Shown here: positions 1 through 9,728 of the stretch, in pieces
Position numbering within the stretch: the stretch's first letter is position 1
Layout: each line of letters opens with the position of its first letter
Origin: Mycobacterium sp.
GTDB taxonomy: Bacteria; Actinomycetota; Actinomycetes; Mycobacteriales; Mycobacteriaceae
Assembly (NCBI GenBank): GCA_020438845.1
Contig: JAGQTV010000111.1
Span: 1-64,000 of the forward strand
Direction: 5' to 3'
DNA: 64,000 nt
The notes under the pieces: model-generated
Database searches by the model: none
What the model was told of the DNA's origin: nothing
What the model saw: only the letters and a program-made list of their open reading frames with translations
Made by a program: the position numbers and the translations under genes

Positions 1-317
1 GGGGCCACCGATTGCCCGGTCAGGGTGGTGCGGGGGGCGAGTTGCTCGGCGTCTCGGGTGCGGCGGCGGGCTTCGCTGACGGTGGTGCGCATGACGTCAG
101 CCATGACTTTGTGGGCAACTGTCCCCAAGGCTGCCTCGTCGGATTTCTGCACCGCCGCGGCCAGATCGCAGGCACATGCGGTGGCTTTCCGGCGGGCAAT
201 CTCCAGCCGCTCCAAAGCCTTGAGCAGGTCCGCGACCGGCAGAACGTTCCAGTCCACTGCAGCGACCGCGTCCACCGCGCCTTCGAGCGCGGCGAGAGCG
301 TCAGATATCGAACACAC
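1..317 (-). CDS. 13E12-repeat family / DUF222 protein, 5' part only
   Basis: The reverse strand reads open from a GTG at 317 to the window edge, giving about 105 residues. The residues around DWNVLPVADLLKALERLE, then IARRKATA, are the conserved N-terminal block of the mycobacterial 13E12-repeat family (DUF222). These proteins usually carry a C-terminal HNH endonuclease domain, which would lie outside the window. The family is often multicopy and thought to be mobile-element related; its cellular role is unclear. The GTG start is a choice, because the frame stays open upstream and an ATG at 319 lies in another frame. The family call is fairly safe; the function is not established. Confidence 0.75.
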   Translation of the reverse strand, partial: MCSISDALAALEGAVDAVAAVDWNVLPVADLLKALERLEIARRKATACACDLAAAVQKSDEAALGTVAHKVMADVMRTTVSEARRRTRDAEQLAPRTTLTGQSVA

Positions 318-428
318 ATTCGAACGATAAATCGGGGCGCAGGCAACCGCCAGCCCGTCCGCGGCAACTGTGGATGAACGCCAGACTGTGGAATTCTTCA
401 GAGGAATTCTTCCCGGTTCCTTAGTCGA

Positions 429-932
429 ATGCAGGAACGCGTGACATCCGGCAGCCGTTTACCGGACATGGTGATTCGATCGCTGTCCCGCTACGCCGTT
501 GCCTACGTGGTGACCGAACTCGCGGCGGCCGCCCTGCTGATATGGGCCTTCGGGCTGGGCTGGACGTTCGTCGTACTGGCTGCGACCTTCATGGCCGGAG
601 TGGTGCTGGCCGGTTCGCAAATGAAAAGCCAGGTCGCCAGCCTGCGGAGGGCTCATGCCAACCCGCGCTCCGCCGCCGCCGAAGGTGCGCTTGTCGGCCT
701 GGGCACTGCGCTGGTGTTCCTGCCCGGGATCGTGACCACCGCTGCCGGTGTCCTAATGCTTGCGCCGCCGACCCGCAGTGCGATGCGACCCCTGGCTGCG
801 AGCCTGCTCACCCGGGGCATCGCCGGGCGTATCGGTCCGATGTACCCGGTCACCCCGGCGCGGCGCGCCGACTACATTGACGGCGAAGTCATCAGCGAAA
901 CAACCGAGGATGCTGTAGCACTAACGCGGTGA
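429..932 (+). CDS. fxsA: FxsA family membrane protein
   Basis: A 167-residue protein with two hydrophobic segments near the start (about residues 20-55), then a conserved GLGTALVFLPGIVTTAAGVL stretch and a basic, polar tail. This matches FxsA, a small inner-membrane protein named in E. coli for suppressing F exclusion of phage T7; its role in mycobacteria is unknown. It heads a likely operon: its TGA overlaps the GTG start of the next gene in a GTGA junction. The neighbour order fxsA-amidohydrolase-lnt-ppm1 follows the M. tuberculosis Rv2053c region. The first 10-15 residues are polar, so a start a little downstream is possible. Confidence 0.85.
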   Translation: MQERVTSGSRLPDMVIRSLSRYAVAYVVTELAAAALLIWAFGLGWTFVVLAATFMAGVVLAGSQMKSQVASLRRAHANPRSAAAEGALVGLGTALVFLPGIVTTAAGVLMLAPPTRSAMRPLAASLLTRGIAGRIGPMYPVTPARRADYIDGEVISETTEDAVALTR

Positions 933-2521
933 CCACACTGCTGTTCAACGGGCGGATCCACAGCCCGTCGCATCCTGATGCCACGGCTATGGCGGTTCGC
1001 GGCGCCACGGTCGCCTGGTTGGGAAGCGATGGCGTCGGCCGCGAGCAGTTCCCCGATGCCACCCAGCACGACCTCGACGGTGCCTTCGTTGCCCCGGCGT
1101 TCGTCGACTGCCATGTGCACCTCACCGGAACGGGACTGCGGATCACCGGCCTGGACCTCGGTGAAGCCACCAGCCCCGAGCACTGCCGACGATTGATCCG
1201 GGAGCACGTGGCCGCACACCCCGGCCGGCCGGTATGGGCGCACGGGTGGGACGACACCAACTGGTCCGGACCGCTCACCACGGACGACGTCGACGACGCC
1301 GTGGGCAACCTGCCCGCCTATCTCTCCCGGGTCGACGTGCACTCGGCGGCCGTATCCACAGCTCTGCGGCAGCGGATATCAGGTCTGAGTGCTACGGCCG
1401 GCTTCGACCCGCAACATCCGCTGACAGCCGAGGCCCACCACCTGGTCCGGGCCGAAGCCCGACGTCTGCTCACCGTGGTGCAGCGCGACGATGCCCGGCG
1501 AGCCGCCCTCGACGCCGCCGCCCGCGCCGGCATCGTCGCTGTCCACGAGTGCGCCGGCCCGGACATCGGCGGCGCGGAGGACTGGCAGGAACTCAACGAC
1601 GCCGACCATGCGGTCGACGTCATCGGCTACTGGGGCGAAGCGGTCAGCACCGCCGCCCAGGCCCGCGCCCTGATCGACGAGACCGGCGCGAAGGGTCTCG
1701 CCGGCGATTTATTCGTCGACGGCGCGCTGGGTTCCCGCACCGCCCTCTTGAGCGAGCCCTACTCCGACGCGCCAAACACTGCGCCAGACACGACGGGCAA
1801 CCGCTACCTGGATCCCGCCACCGCCGAAGAGCACCTGATGGCCTGCACGGAAGCCGGCGTGACAGCAGGTTTCCACGTCATCGGCGATGCGGCCGTGACC
1901 ATCGTGGTCGATGCCCTGGAACGCACCGTCGACAGGTTCGGCGCCCCCGCAGTCGCCCGCTGCGGTCATCGGCTGGAACATCTGGAGATGGTGAGCCCCG
2001 AGCAAGCGAGCAAGCTCGGGGCGTGGGGGATCATCGCCAGCATGCAGCCCAGCTTCGACGCTCTGTGGGGCGGTCCGACAGGCATGTACGCCCGGCGACT
2101 CGGCGCGGGGCGAGCCGCCGGGCTCAACCCGCTGGCACTGTTAGCATCGGCAGGCGTGCCTTTGGCGTTCGGCTCGGATACCCCGGTGACCAGCATGAAT
2201 CCGTGGGAATGGGTGCGTGCAGCAAGTCGGCACCACACTCCGGGCAGCGCGATTTCGGTTCGCGCAGCCTTCGCCGCCGCCACGCGGGGCGGCTGGCGCG
2301 CCGGCGGCACGAGGGATGGCATCACCGGCACCCTCACTCCGGGGGCTCCCGCGTCATATGCCGTATGGGAGGCAACGAAACTCGATGTCAGCGCCCCGGA
2401 CGACACCGTGCAGCGGTGGTCTATCGACCCTCGTTCCCGGGTGCCCGCACTGCCGAGCCTGGACGGTGCACTACCGAAGTGTCGGCAGACGGTGCACCGA
2501 GGGGTGGTGATTCATGGCTGA
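929..2521 (+). CDS. amidohydrolase (YtcJ-like, amidohydrolase 3 family)
   Basis: A 530-residue metal-dependent hydrolase of the TIM-barrel amidohydrolase superfamily. The metal-binding HxH lies in [12 protein letters not shown] near residue 60, further metal-site histidines in FHVIGDAA and CGHRLEHLE, and a late aspartate in [13 protein letters not shown]. The overall plan is that of YtcJ/N-substituted formamide deformylase-like enzymes, but the substrate cannot be read from sequence. The start is the GTG at 929, overlapping the fxsA stop by four bases, and the stop lies inside lnt (8-base overlap), so the operon is translationally coupled. A second, unrelated YtcJ-like gene lies at 49182-50915. 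Confidence 0.85.
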   Translation: MTTLLFNGRIHSPSHPDATAMAVRGATVAWLGSDGVGREQFPDATQHDLDGAFVAPAFVDCHVHLTGTGLRITGLDLGEATSPEHCRRLIREHVAAHPGRPVWAHGWDDTNWSGPLTTDDVDDAVGNLPAYLSRVDVHSAAVSTALRQRISGLSATAGFDPQHPLTAEAHHLVRAEARRLLTVVQRDDARRAALDAAARAGIVAVHECAGPDIGGAEDWQELNDADHAVDVIGYWGEAVSTAAQARALIDETGAKGLAGDLFVDGALGSRTALLSEPYSDAPNTAPDTTGNRYLDPATAEEHLMACTEAGVTAGFHVIGDAAVTIVVDALERTVDRFGAPAVARCGHRLEHLEMVSPEQASKLGAWGIIASMQPSFDALWGGPTGMYARRLGAGRAAGLNPLALLASAGVPLAFGSDTPVTSMNPWEWVRAASRHHTPGSAISVRAAFAAATRGGWRAGGTRDGITGTLTPGAPASYAVWEATKLDVSAPDDTVQRWSIDPRSRVPALPSLDGALPKCRQTVHRGVVIHG

Positions 2522-4109
2522 CAAGCTCATCCGCCTGGCCGTGGCGGTGGTGGCCGGGCTGCTTATGTATGCCAGCTTCCCACCGCTGGGGTGGTGGTGG
2601 GCTGCAGTGCCTGCGCTGGCACTGCTGGCTTGGATCGTGCGGCATCCCAAGACGACGCCGGCGGGCGGGTTCGGCTACGGGTTCGTCTTCGGAATGGCTT
2701 TCAATCTGCCATTGCTGCCCTGGATCGGCGGTTTGGTGGGCGTATTTCCCTGGGTGCTGGTTTCGATCTTGGAGGCGCTGTTCCCGGCGCTATTCGGCCT
2801 GCTCGGAGTGTTGGTCGCCCGGATGAAGGGCTGGCCGGTGTGGCTCGCGCTGGTGTGGTCGCTGCAGGAGTGGTTGAAGTCCAGCGTGCCGTTCGGCGGA
2901 TTTCCCTGGGGAGTGGCGGCCTACGGTCAGACCAACGGGCCATTCCTGGTGCTGGCGCAGTGGGGTGGTTCTCCGCTGGTGTCGCTCGTCGTTGCACTGT
3001 TGGCGACGTCGGTATGCGCGTTGGCCACCGAAACCGTCACGTGGGTGCGACACGACGACGCCCCAGCCCCACTGGGTGTCGTCCTGCCCGGCGCGCTGAT
3101 CTGTGTGGCGCTGCTGGCCACCGCACTTGCCGTACCGGGAGTGCGCAAGGCTGCGCTGCCAGTCCAGGACGAACCCACGATCACCGTCGCAGCCATCCAG
3201 GGCAACGTGCCGCGGTTGGGCCTGGAGTTCAACGCGCAACGCCGTGCCGTATTGGACAACCACGTCCAGCAGACGCTGCAACTGGCTGACTCCGTCAAGG
3301 CCGGCACCGCCCCGCAGCCGAAGTTCGTGATCTGGCCGGAAAACTCCGCCGACATCGACCCACTCGCCAATGCCGATGCGGCCGAGCAGATCGATATCGC
3401 CGCCAAGGCCATCGGAGCGCCGATCCTCGTGGGCGGTGTGGTGTCCCGGCCGGATGCGACGCCACAGAACCCGTCGGCGTCGAACACAATCATCGTGTGG
3501 GATCCCAAGACCGGCCCGGGGGAGCGTCACGACAAACAGATAGTCCAGCCTTTCGGCGAGTATCTGCCCTGGCGGGCATTTTTCACCCACCTTTCGTCCT
3601 ACGCGGAACGGGCCGGCTACTTCGTCCCGGGCAAGGGCAGCGGAGTGCTGCACCCGGCAGGCGTCCCGGTTGGGGTGGCCACCTGCTGGGAGGTCATCTT
3701 CGATCGTGCACTGCGGCAGTCGGTCCGTAATGGTGCCGAATTGCTGGCCGTGCCCACGAATAACGCCACCTTCAACCGGAGCATGAGTGAACAGCAACTG
3801 GCGTTCGCGCGACTTCGGGCAGTCGAACACGGCCGCTATGTGGTCGTCGCCGGAACAACCGGTATCAGCGCCGCGATCGCACCCGATGGGCAAGAATTGG
3901 CTCGTACGCAGTTCTTCACCCCGGCATACCTCGACGTCGACGTCCGTTTGCGCACAGCCCAGACTCCGGCCACTCGCTGGGCGGAGCCGCTGCAATGGGT
4001 CTTGATAGCAGCGGCAGTTGCCGCCGTCGGGGCAGCGATACTGCACAATGGGAATTTCGTGCGGCCGATGCGCAAGCGCATCGACAGAGCATCGGAAGGA
4101 GCCGCATGA
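2514..4109 (+). CDS. lnt: apolipoprotein N-acyltransferase
   Basis: A 531-residue integral membrane enzyme that adds the third acyl chain to the N-terminal cysteine of lipoproteins. The first ~220 residues are several hydrophobic helices; the rest is a nitrilase-type domain. The catalytic triad is visible as Glu276 (in VIWPEN), Lys341 (in HDKQIV) and Cys391 (in ATCWEV). The gene overlaps the upstream amidohydrolase by 8 bases and the downstream ppm1 by 4 (ATGA). In M. tuberculosis, Lnt and Ppm1 are domains of one polypeptide (Rv2051c); here they are separate coupled genes, as in M. smegmatis, where the two proteins interact. Confidence 0.95.
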   Translation: MADKLIRLAVAVVAGLLMYASFPPLGWWWAAVPALALLAWIVRHPKTTPAGGFGYGFVFGMAFNLPLLPWIGGLVGVFPWVLVSILEALFPALFGLLGVLVARMKGWPVWLALVWSLQEWLKSSVPFGGFPWGVAAYGQTNGPFLVLAQWGGSPLVSLVVALLATSVCALATETVTWVRHDDAPAPLGVVLPGALICVALLATALAVPGVRKAALPVQDEPTITVAAIQGNVPRLGLEFNAQRRAVLDNHVQQTLQLADSVKAGTAPQPKFVIWPENSADIDPLANADAAEQIDIAAKAIGAPILVGGVVSRPDATPQNPSASNTIIVWDPKTGPGERHDKQIVQPFGEYLPWRAFFTHLSSYAERAGYFVPGKGSGVLHPAGVPVGVATCWEVIFDRALRQSVRNGAELLAVPTNNATFNRSMSEQQLAFARLRAVEHGRYVVVAGTTGISAAIAPDGQELARTQFFTPAYLDVDVRLRTAQTPATRWAEPLQWVLIAAAVAAVGAAILHNGNFVRPMRKRIDRASEGAA

Positions 4110-4918
4110 CCGCCCAGAGCAGGCCCCCGAAAAGGCCCCAGAACAGGACCAGGAAGGCGACGGAGAAGATTCCCGAGCGTCCCAGCGACCGGACCCTGGT
4201 CATCATCCCGACCTACAACGAGTTGGAGAACCTGCCGCTGATCGTCGGCCGGGTGCACAAGGCTTTGCCCGACGTCCACATCCTCATCGTCGACGACGGC
4301 AGCCCGGACGGTACCGGGGAACTTGCCGACGAGTTGGCCGCTGATGACCAACGCATGCATGTGATGCACCGCACCGTCAAGAACGGTCTCGGGGCCGCCT
4401 ATCTGGCGGCCTTCGCGTGGGGACTGGAACACGGCTATGCGGTGATCGTGGAGATGGACGCAGACGGCAGCCACGCTCCCGAGCAGCTGTACCGACTGCT
4501 TGAGGCCATCGACAACGGTGCCGACCTGGTGATCGGCTCGCGGTATGTGGAGGGCGGAACGGTACGCGACTGGCCTTGGCGGCGGCTGGCCTTGTCGAGA
4601 ACTGCCAACGGGTACGCCCGGTTGCTGCTGGGGGTGGAGATCCACGACATCACCGCGGGCTACCGCGCCTACCGACGCCGGGTGCTGGAGAAGTTGGACC
4701 TCGAGACGGTCGACTCCAAGGGCTACTGCTTCCAAGTGGATCTGACCTGGCGCAGTATCAACAACGGCTTTACCGTGGCTGAGGTGCCGATCACCTTCTC
4801 AGAACGCGAGTTGGGCGTGTCGAAAATGAGTGGCTCCAACATCCGCGAGGCGATGGTCAAGACCGCCCGCTGGGGCATCGAGGGCCGACTGGCCCGGTGC
4901 CGTAATCGGCGAGCCTAG
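4106..4918 (+). CDS. ppm1: polyprenol monophosphomannose synthase
   Basis: A 270-residue GT2-family glycosyltransferase that transfers mannose from GDP-mannose to polyprenyl phosphate, giving the lipid-linked mannose donor used for lipomannan, lipoarabinomannan and protein mannosylation. After a basic, low-complexity N-terminus, the GT2 fold begins at [24 protein letters not shown] and the metal-binding DAD at residues 118-120 (in VEMDADGSH) are present. No membrane segment is evident, consistent with membrane anchoring through Lnt. The ATG at 4106 forms an ATGA overlap with lnt. The gene converges on rbpA, and the two stop codons share a palindromic CTAG at 4915-4918. Confidence 0.95.
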   Translation: MTAQSRPPKRPQNRTRKATEKIPERPSDRTLVIIPTYNELENLPLIVGRVHKALPDVHILIVDDGSPDGTGELADELAADDQRMHVMHRTVKNGLGAAYLAAFAWGLEHGYAVIVEMDADGSHAPEQLYRLLEAIDNGADLVIGSRYVEGGTVRDWPWRRLALSRTANGYARLLLGVEIHDITAGYRAYRRRVLEKLDLETVDSKGYCFQVDLTWRSINNGFTVAEVPITFSERELGVSKMSGSNIREAMVKTARWGIEGRLARCRNRRA

Positions 4919-5250
4919 CCCCGGCGCTTGGCCTTGATCAGGTCGAGGCGCTCTTTCAGCAACTCCTCGAGTTCCTCCACAGATCGACGCTCCAGCAACA
5001 TGTCCCAGTGCGTCCGCGGCGGCTTGACCTTCTTCGGCTCGGGCAACTCTCCTTCGATTAGAGTGCCCTCAAGGCCGTTGCGGCACAGCCAGGTGCCGGG
5101 AATCTCAGCGTCATCGGCGAACGGGACGTCGAATTCCTCGCCGTTGTCAGTGCGGTACCGCGCAACCTGACGGGGTGCCAGGTCGTGGTTGCGGTCGGTC
5201 TCGTAGCTCACGGCTCCGAGCCGGCTGCCTCTCAGCACACGATCGGCCAT
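4915..5250 (-). CDS. rbpA: RNA polymerase-binding protein RbpA
   Basis: A 111-residue actinobacterial transcription factor that binds RNA polymerase and the principal sigma factors and stabilises the open promoter complex. The sequence shows the full layout: an N-terminal tail starting [20 protein letters not shown], the core domain with [20 protein letters not shown], then a basic linker ([16 protein letters not shown]) and the C-terminal sigma-interaction helix [16 protein letters not shown]. It is full length. An AAGGAG ribosome site precedes the ATG at 5250. The gene ends tail-to-tail with ppm1. A stress-sigma-like promoter can be read upstream. Confidence 0.97.
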   Translation of the reverse strand: MADRVLRGSRLGAVSYETDRNHDLAPRQVARYRTDNGEEFDVPFADDAEIPGTWLCRNGLEGTLIEGELPEPKKVKPPRTHWDMLLERRSVEELEELLKERLDLIKAKRRG

Positions 5251-5283
5251 CGTCTTCTCCTTGCGCTATTTGATGTACAGGTT

Positions 5284-5314
5284 GAGAACGCAAACCGGGG
5301 GCGGTGCGGTTCCC
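5284..5314 (-). promoter_or_regulatory. possible SigH/SigE-type promoter of rbpA
   Basis: On the reverse strand GGGAAC (5314-5309) is followed after 18 bases by CGTTCTC (5290-5284), about 34 bases before the rbpA ATG. This resembles the GGAA...GTT pattern of mycobacterial SigH/SigE-type promoters. RbpA in Streptomyces is under SigR, the SigH counterpart, so the match is biologically sensible. It is a by-eye match, with spacing one base longer than typical. Confidence 0.4.
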
Positions 5315-5467
5315 GACGCAATAGTCCATATTACCGGGGGTTGGGCGCTGGGCGAAGGCCGCGCGTCTGTGAGCTGGGTCAATCGGTGGCGCTTGCGCTT
5401 GATTCGGTGCGCGCTGATTCGGTGTGTAGGTGACGGGCTTCGGCGACACCACCGATACCCTCGAACC

Positions 5468-5797
5468 GTGACACGCCGCAGCCGCCCGCAGCCGTGCCGA
5501 TGGTGCGGACGCGACGTGCCCGATATCGGCTTGGGCCGCCGCCGCCAGTACTGCCGCCAGTCTTGCCGCCAACGGGCCTACGAGCAGCGGGCGATGGTCA
5601 AGGGGACCGCTCTTCCGGAAAACGCCGTGGTGCTCTCGGCTGACGAAGCCGCCCAGCTCGCCGACCGGGTCTATCAGGTGCGCTGTGCGGCTGAGGACGT
5701 TGCCACCGCGGTCGAGGAGGGCGCGCTGGCCGCCGAACTCCGGCAGTTGTGCGACGAATTGATGCGCGCCGCAAGAGCCGCCGACGGCTGGCGCTGA
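5468..5797 (+). CDS. small zinc-ribbon-like hypothetical protein
   Basis: A 109-residue protein read from the GTG at 5468. The N-terminus has paired cysteines, CRWCGRDVPDIG then RRRQYCRQSCRQRAY, which look like a treble-clef or zinc-ribbon knuckle of the kind found in small nucleic-acid-binding proteins. The rest is a predicted helical, acidic region. The frame is open further upstream to 5261, but that stretch overlaps the rbpA promoter region and looks non-coding, so the GTG is preferred. It lies 9 bases before the recQ-like helicase on the same strand, suggesting one operon and possibly a DNA-linked role. No specific function is known to me. Confidence 0.7.
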   Translation: MTRRSRPQPCRWCGRDVPDIGLGRRRQYCRQSCRQRAYEQRAMVKGTALPENAVVLSADEAAQLADRVYQVRCAAEDVATAVEEGALAAELRQLCDELMRAARAADGWR

Positions 5798-5806
5798 CCC
5801 CGATAG

Positions 5807-7432
5807 ATGAGTCATCGCGCCGAGTTGGAACTCGCTGCCCGGGACCTTTTCGGCTGGCCTTCGCTGCGCCCGCCCCAACTCGAAGCCATGGAGGCCATCA
5901 TGGCTGGCCGTGACGTGCTGGCGCTGATGGCGACCGGCTCGGGCAAGTCGGCGATCTACCAGGTGCCCGGCGTGCTGTTGCCCGGTGTCACGCTGGTGGT
6001 GTCACCGCTGATCGCCCTGCAGCACGACCAGATCAGCGGTCTGGCCGCCACCCGGGCACCCTCGGCGGTGGTGATCAACTCCCAGCTTCGCGACAGCGAA
6101 CTGCGCAACGCTTGGGATGTGGTGCGGCGGCAGGCCGCCGAGTACGTGTTCCTGGCGCCGGAGCAGCTGACCAACGATGCGGTGGTAAACGCCTTGCGTG
6201 CGGGTGGCATCTCGCTGATCGTGGTCGACGAGGCGCATTGCGTGTCTGCTTGGGGCCATGACTTCCGACCGAGCTATCTGCGGATCGTCGACACCATCGA
6301 AAGCCTGGGCCACCCCACGGTGGTGGCGTTGACCGCCACCGCCTCGCCGGTGGTGCGCCGGGAGATCGTCGAGCGATTGGGCCTACGCGACCCGCTCGTC
6401 ATCGCAAGCGGATTCGACCGGCCCAACATCCGCCTGCAGGTATCGCATTACGTGGAGGATGACGACAAGCGGGATGCCGTCGTCGATTCCGCGAGCATCG
6501 CTCAGAAGCCCGCGCTGCTTTATGCCGCGACCCGCCGTGACGCAGAAACATATGGTGCCCAATTACTTTCGTCCGGAATGCGAGCGGTGGCCTATCACGC
6601 GGGCCTCAACCGCGCCCAACGTAACGACGTTCACGCCAGATTCCGGGCGGGTGAGCTCGAAGTGGTCGTGGCCACCTCGGCGTTCGGCATGGGTATCGAC
6701 AAGGCCGACGTCCGCACCGTTTTGCACGCCTCCGTGCCGGACTCACTGGACAATTACTATCAGCAGATCGGCCGGGCCGGCCGCGACGGGAAACCCGCTG
6801 TGGCACATCTGTTCTACCGGCCGGAAGACCTCGCCCTGGCCCGGTTCTTCGCCTCTAACACCGTTGACGAAGAACTTCTGGCCCACGTCTACTCTGCGCT
6901 GCGCTCAGCGGGTAAGTCTATGCGGCTCAGTGATTTACGTGATGAGATCGATGCTCACGACCGGACCCTCACCAATGCCCTGAACCTGTTCAACGAAGCC
7001 GGCCTGGTCGAGCCGACACCCGACGGCTTCCAGGTGAGCCGCCGGGTCGCACCCGACACTGCGGTTGCCGAAGCCCTCGCCATCGTCGAGCGCGGTGAGC
7101 GCATCGACCGCACCCGGGTGGAGATGATGCGCGGCTACGCCGAAACCCGCGACTGTCGAAGGCAATTCCTGCTCAGCTACTTCGGTGAGGCGCTGCCGCA
7201 ACCCTGCGGGAACTGCGACCGGTGCGACGTGATCGCCGCGCCTCCAACCGGGCGGGAGCCCACGACGGCCGGAGTGTGGACGGTGGATACTCCGGTGCGA
7301 CATCGGCAGTGGGGAAAAGGGGTGGTGATGGGCGTCGACGACGACCGCATCACGGTGCTGTTCGACGACTACGGCTACCGCACACTGTCGCTGGACGCGA
7401 TTGAACGCTCGGGTGTGCTGAGGCGGGCCTGA
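5807..7432 (+). CDS. recQ: RecQ family ATP-dependent DNA helicase
   Basis: A 541-residue superfamily 2 helicase that unwinds DNA 3' to 5'. Walker A is ATGSGKS at residues 42-48, the Walker B box DEAH is at 141-144 followed by CVSAWGHDFRPSY, and motif VI reads QQIGRAGRDGKP. The RecQ zinc-binding region follows the helicase core (CRRQFLLSYFGE, then CGNCDRC). A winged-helix domain is not obvious and no HRDC domain is present. The final ~45 residues (RHRQWGKGVVMGVDDDRITV, then LFDDYGYRTLSLDAI) resemble the Tudor-like tail of UvrD/PcrA helicases. It follows the zinc-ribbon gene by 9 bases. Confidence 0.93.
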   Translation: MSHRAELELAARDLFGWPSLRPPQLEAMEAIMAGRDVLALMATGSGKSAIYQVPGVLLPGVTLVVSPLIALQHDQISGLAATRAPSAVVINSQLRDSELRNAWDVVRRQAAEYVFLAPEQLTNDAVVNALRAGGISLIVVDEAHCVSAWGHDFRPSYLRIVDTIESLGHPTVVALTATASPVVRREIVERLGLRDPLVIASGFDRPNIRLQVSHYVEDDDKRDAVVDSASIAQKPALLYAATRRDAETYGAQLLSSGMRAVAYHAGLNRAQRNDVHARFRAGELEVVVATSAFGMGIDKADVRTVLHASVPDSLDNYYQQIGRAGRDGKPAVAHLFYRPEDLALARFFASNTVDEELLAHVYSALRSAGKSMRLSDLRDEIDAHDRTLTNALNLFNEAGLVEPTPDGFQVSRRVAPDTAVAEALAIVERGERIDRTRVEMMRGYAETRDCRRQFLLSYFGEALPQPCGNCDRCDVIAAPPTGREPTTAGVWTVDTPVRHRQWGKGVVMGVDDDRITVLFDDYGYRTLSLDAIERSGVLRRA

Positions 7433-7457
7433 GCCGCGCTCGGCCCAGACTGGTCTC

Positions 7458-8150
7458 TCAGCAGTCGTACTGAATACCGACTCCGGAAGTCGGGGGGACC
7501 TGACGAGAACACCCGTAGGGATCGATGCCGGCGTCGCTGAAGCGCACCGCACTCTGGCTCGCATAGTTGACGCACACCAGCGCGGTGGTGTCAGAACGGC
7601 AACGGAAATCGCCGAAGGAGAGCGATCGGTCTTCGGGCAACGGCGCGCCCTGCCCGGCGGCGAAGCGGCCCGGGTCGCCGTGCGACGAGCCGATTTGCAC
7701 GCTGCCGCCGTCGAAATCCACCCAGCCGCCCTTCCACGCCCCGTATACGTCGGGCGGCCGGGCCGGCGGGTCGGAAAGGTTGACCAGGCAGGCGAGGTTC
7801 TTGGCTGAGCGCTTCAGGTCGGTCATGCAGCTGGTACCTGACGGGGTGGTGAACGCGGTGTCCTCGCCCAACGGGGTGGATGCGCCGTTGCGAAGCGCGA
7901 CGTGGAAATCGGCGGCGTCGACGGGGGCGGCGGCCTCCACCCAGCCGATGGCCTCGGCCTTCGTCGCCCCGCTCCCCGGGGCCTCGGTCGGGGCTGTCGT
8001 GGTCGTGGTGGTCGCAGTGGTGGTGGTTGTCGTCGTGGACTGAGCCTGATGCGAGGGAGTGATCGGAGTGAGCTTGGTCGGCTGGTCGTCGCCACCGGCC
8101 GAACATCCCGCGATCAGCACCGACATGGCCAACAAGACGGCGATTCGCAT
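7458..8150 (-). CDS. LppI-like lipoprotein
   Basis: A 230-residue exported lipoprotein. The signal peptide MRIAVLLAMSVLIAGC ends in a good lipobox (IAGC) with the acylated cysteine at residue 16. It is followed by a Thr-rich linker (runs of seven and six Thr), then a globular domain with several cysteines (C at CMTDL, ACLVN, FRCRS, VCVNY, GCSRQ, YDC) that could form disulfides. The place next to lipT matches lppI (Rv2046) beside lipT (Rv2045c) in M. tuberculosis. The function is unknown. The Thr linker is coded by an ACC-rich triplet tract that may vary in length. The gene is divergent from lipT, 32 bases apart. Confidence 0.8.
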   Translation of the reverse strand: MRIAVLLAMSVLIAGCSAGGDDQPTKLTPITPSHQAQSTTTTTTTATTTTTTAPTEAPGSGATKAEAIGWVEAAAPVDAADFHVALRNGASTPLGEDTAFTTPSGTSCMTDLKRSAKNLACLVNLSDPPARPPDVYGAWKGGWVDFDGGSVQIGSSHGDPGRFAAGQGAPLPEDRSLSFGDFRCRSDTTALVCVNYASQSAVRFSDAGIDPYGCSRQVPPTSGVGIQYDC

Positions 8151-8182
8151 CCAGCCAGGCTAGCCGCGCTACCGTCGAAGAC

Positions 8183-9703
8183 ATGCACGAACACACCGTC
8201 CGCGTCGCCACCGCCAGCGGGGTAGTCGAGGGGTTTGCTCGCGATGGGGTGAACCGTTGGCGGTCGATCCCGTACGCGCGCCCGCCGGTTGGCCGGTTAC
8301 GCTTCCGGGCACCACAACCGGTGAGCCCGTGGAGTGGGGTGCGCTACTGCCACAGCTTCGGTGCGTGCGCGCCCCAGCACCGGTCCTACACGATGACCGG
8401 CCTGGGCAAGTACCAGCGGATGAGCGAGGACTGCCTGACGCTCAACGTGGTCACCCCACGGTGGGCCGGCCCGGTGCCCGACCATGAGCCCCTGCCGGTG
8501 ATGGTCTTCATCCATGGCGGCGGCTACATCCTTGGCAGTTCGGCGACCCCACTGTACGACGGAGCCGCGCTGGCCCGCCGCGGGTGCGTCTATGTGTCGG
8601 TGAATTACCGGCTTGGCCCACTCGGATGCCTGGATCTGTCGTCGCTGTCCACCCCCGACACCCCCATCGATGGCAACCTGTTCCTCCGCGACATCGTCCT
8701 GGCGCTGGGTTGGGTGCGCGACAACGTCGCGGCCTTCGGCGGGGATCCGGGCAACGTGACGATTTTCGGGGAGAGCGCCGGCGCGCATGCCGTAGCCGCC
8801 CTACTCGCCGTCCCAGATGCGGAAGGCCTTTTCCACCAGGCTATTTCACAGAGTCCCGCGTCGGGCATGGTCAGTTCACAGCAGGTGGCCGCCAGGATCG
8901 CCGATTCCTTCGTCGACAAGCTCGGCATCGACCGGAGTAACGCCGCCGCCGCCCTGATGACCGCTCCGCCGGCCGATCTCGTGCGGGCCATGGGTTCAGT
9001 GATGCGGCACAGCCTCAACGACATGCTGGGCGCGTCTGCGTTCGGCCCCACCTACGGTGACGACTATCTGCCGCTGGAACCGTTCGACGCCATGAGAAAG
9101 GGTATGGCGCACAAGGTTCCGCTGATCGTGGGCACCAACGCCGAGGAGGGGCGGTTGTTCACCCGCTTCCTCAAGCTGCTGCCGACCACGGAGCACGCGA
9201 TCGAAAGGGTGTTGGCTCACACGCCGCCAGAGGTGCGCGACCGAGTGCTCGCCGCCTACCCGCACTACCCAGACCCGAAAGCCTGTGTCCAATTCGGCGG
9301 CGACATGATTTTCGCGACGGCTGCGTGGCAAATCGCCGAAGCGCACGCCAAATTGGCCCCCACCTACGTCTACCGCTACGACTATGCCCCCCGCACGTTG
9401 CACTGGGCGGGTTTGGGAGCCACCCACGCCACCGAACTGCTGGCCGTTTTCGGCATCTACCGTTCCAGGGTGGGTGCGGTGCTGACCGCTGGGGTCGACC
9501 AGCGGGCCGCGGTCAAAGTCAGCCACCAGGTCCAGACCCGCTGGAACGAGTTCGCCCGAACCGGTGTTCCGGGCGACGACTGGCCGGTGTACAACCGCGA
9601 GGAACGCCCGGTGCTGGTGTTCGACCGGCACACTCACGTCGAGTACGACCCGCACCCGCACCGTCGTGAGGCCTGGGCAAGTTTCACCTTTGCCGAGAAG
9701 TGA
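8183..9703 (+). CDS. lipT: type-B carboxylesterase
   Basis: A 506-residue alpha/beta hydrolase of the carboxylesterase/cholinesterase family, close in length to M. tuberculosis LipT (511). The nucleophile elbow is GESAG with Ser198; an acidic residue in GTNAEEGRLFTR and a histidine in GLGATHATELL are the likely remaining triad members. The oxyanion-hole motif is VFIHGGGYILGS and the conserved EDCLTLNV block is present. No signal peptide is visible. It should hydrolyse carboxylic esters; the natural substrate is unknown. Its place beside the LppI-like gene supports the lipT name. Confidence 0.9.
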   Translation: MHEHTVRVATASGVVEGFARDGVNRWRSIPYARPPVGRLRFRAPQPVSPWSGVRYCHSFGACAPQHRSYTMTGLGKYQRMSEDCLTLNVVTPRWAGPVPDHEPLPVMVFIHGGGYILGSSATPLYDGAALARRGCVYVSVNYRLGPLGCLDLSSLSTPDTPIDGNLFLRDIVLALGWVRDNVAAFGGDPGNVTIFGESAGAHAVAALLAVPDAEGLFHQAISQSPASGMVSSQQVAARIADSFVDKLGIDRSNAAAALMTAPPADLVRAMGSVMRHSLNDMLGASAFGPTYGDDYLPLEPFDAMRKGMAHKVPLIVGTNAEEGRLFTRFLKLLPTTEHAIERVLAHTPPEVRDRVLAAYPHYPDPKACVQFGGDMIFATAAWQIAEAHAKLAPTYVYRYDYAPRTLHWAGLGATHATELLAVFGIYRSRVGAVLTAGVDQRAAVKVSHQVQTRWNEFARTGVPGDDWPVYNREERPVLVFDRHTHVEYDPHPHRREAWASFTFAEK

Positions 9704-9728
9704 TTCAGCCGGGAAGTAGTTTGGTGCT

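Noticed and set aside
1234..2826. 530-codon plus-strand frame across the amidohydrolase and lnt
   Set aside because: Arg/Pro-rich shadow frame with no domain, overlapping two genes with clear motifs.
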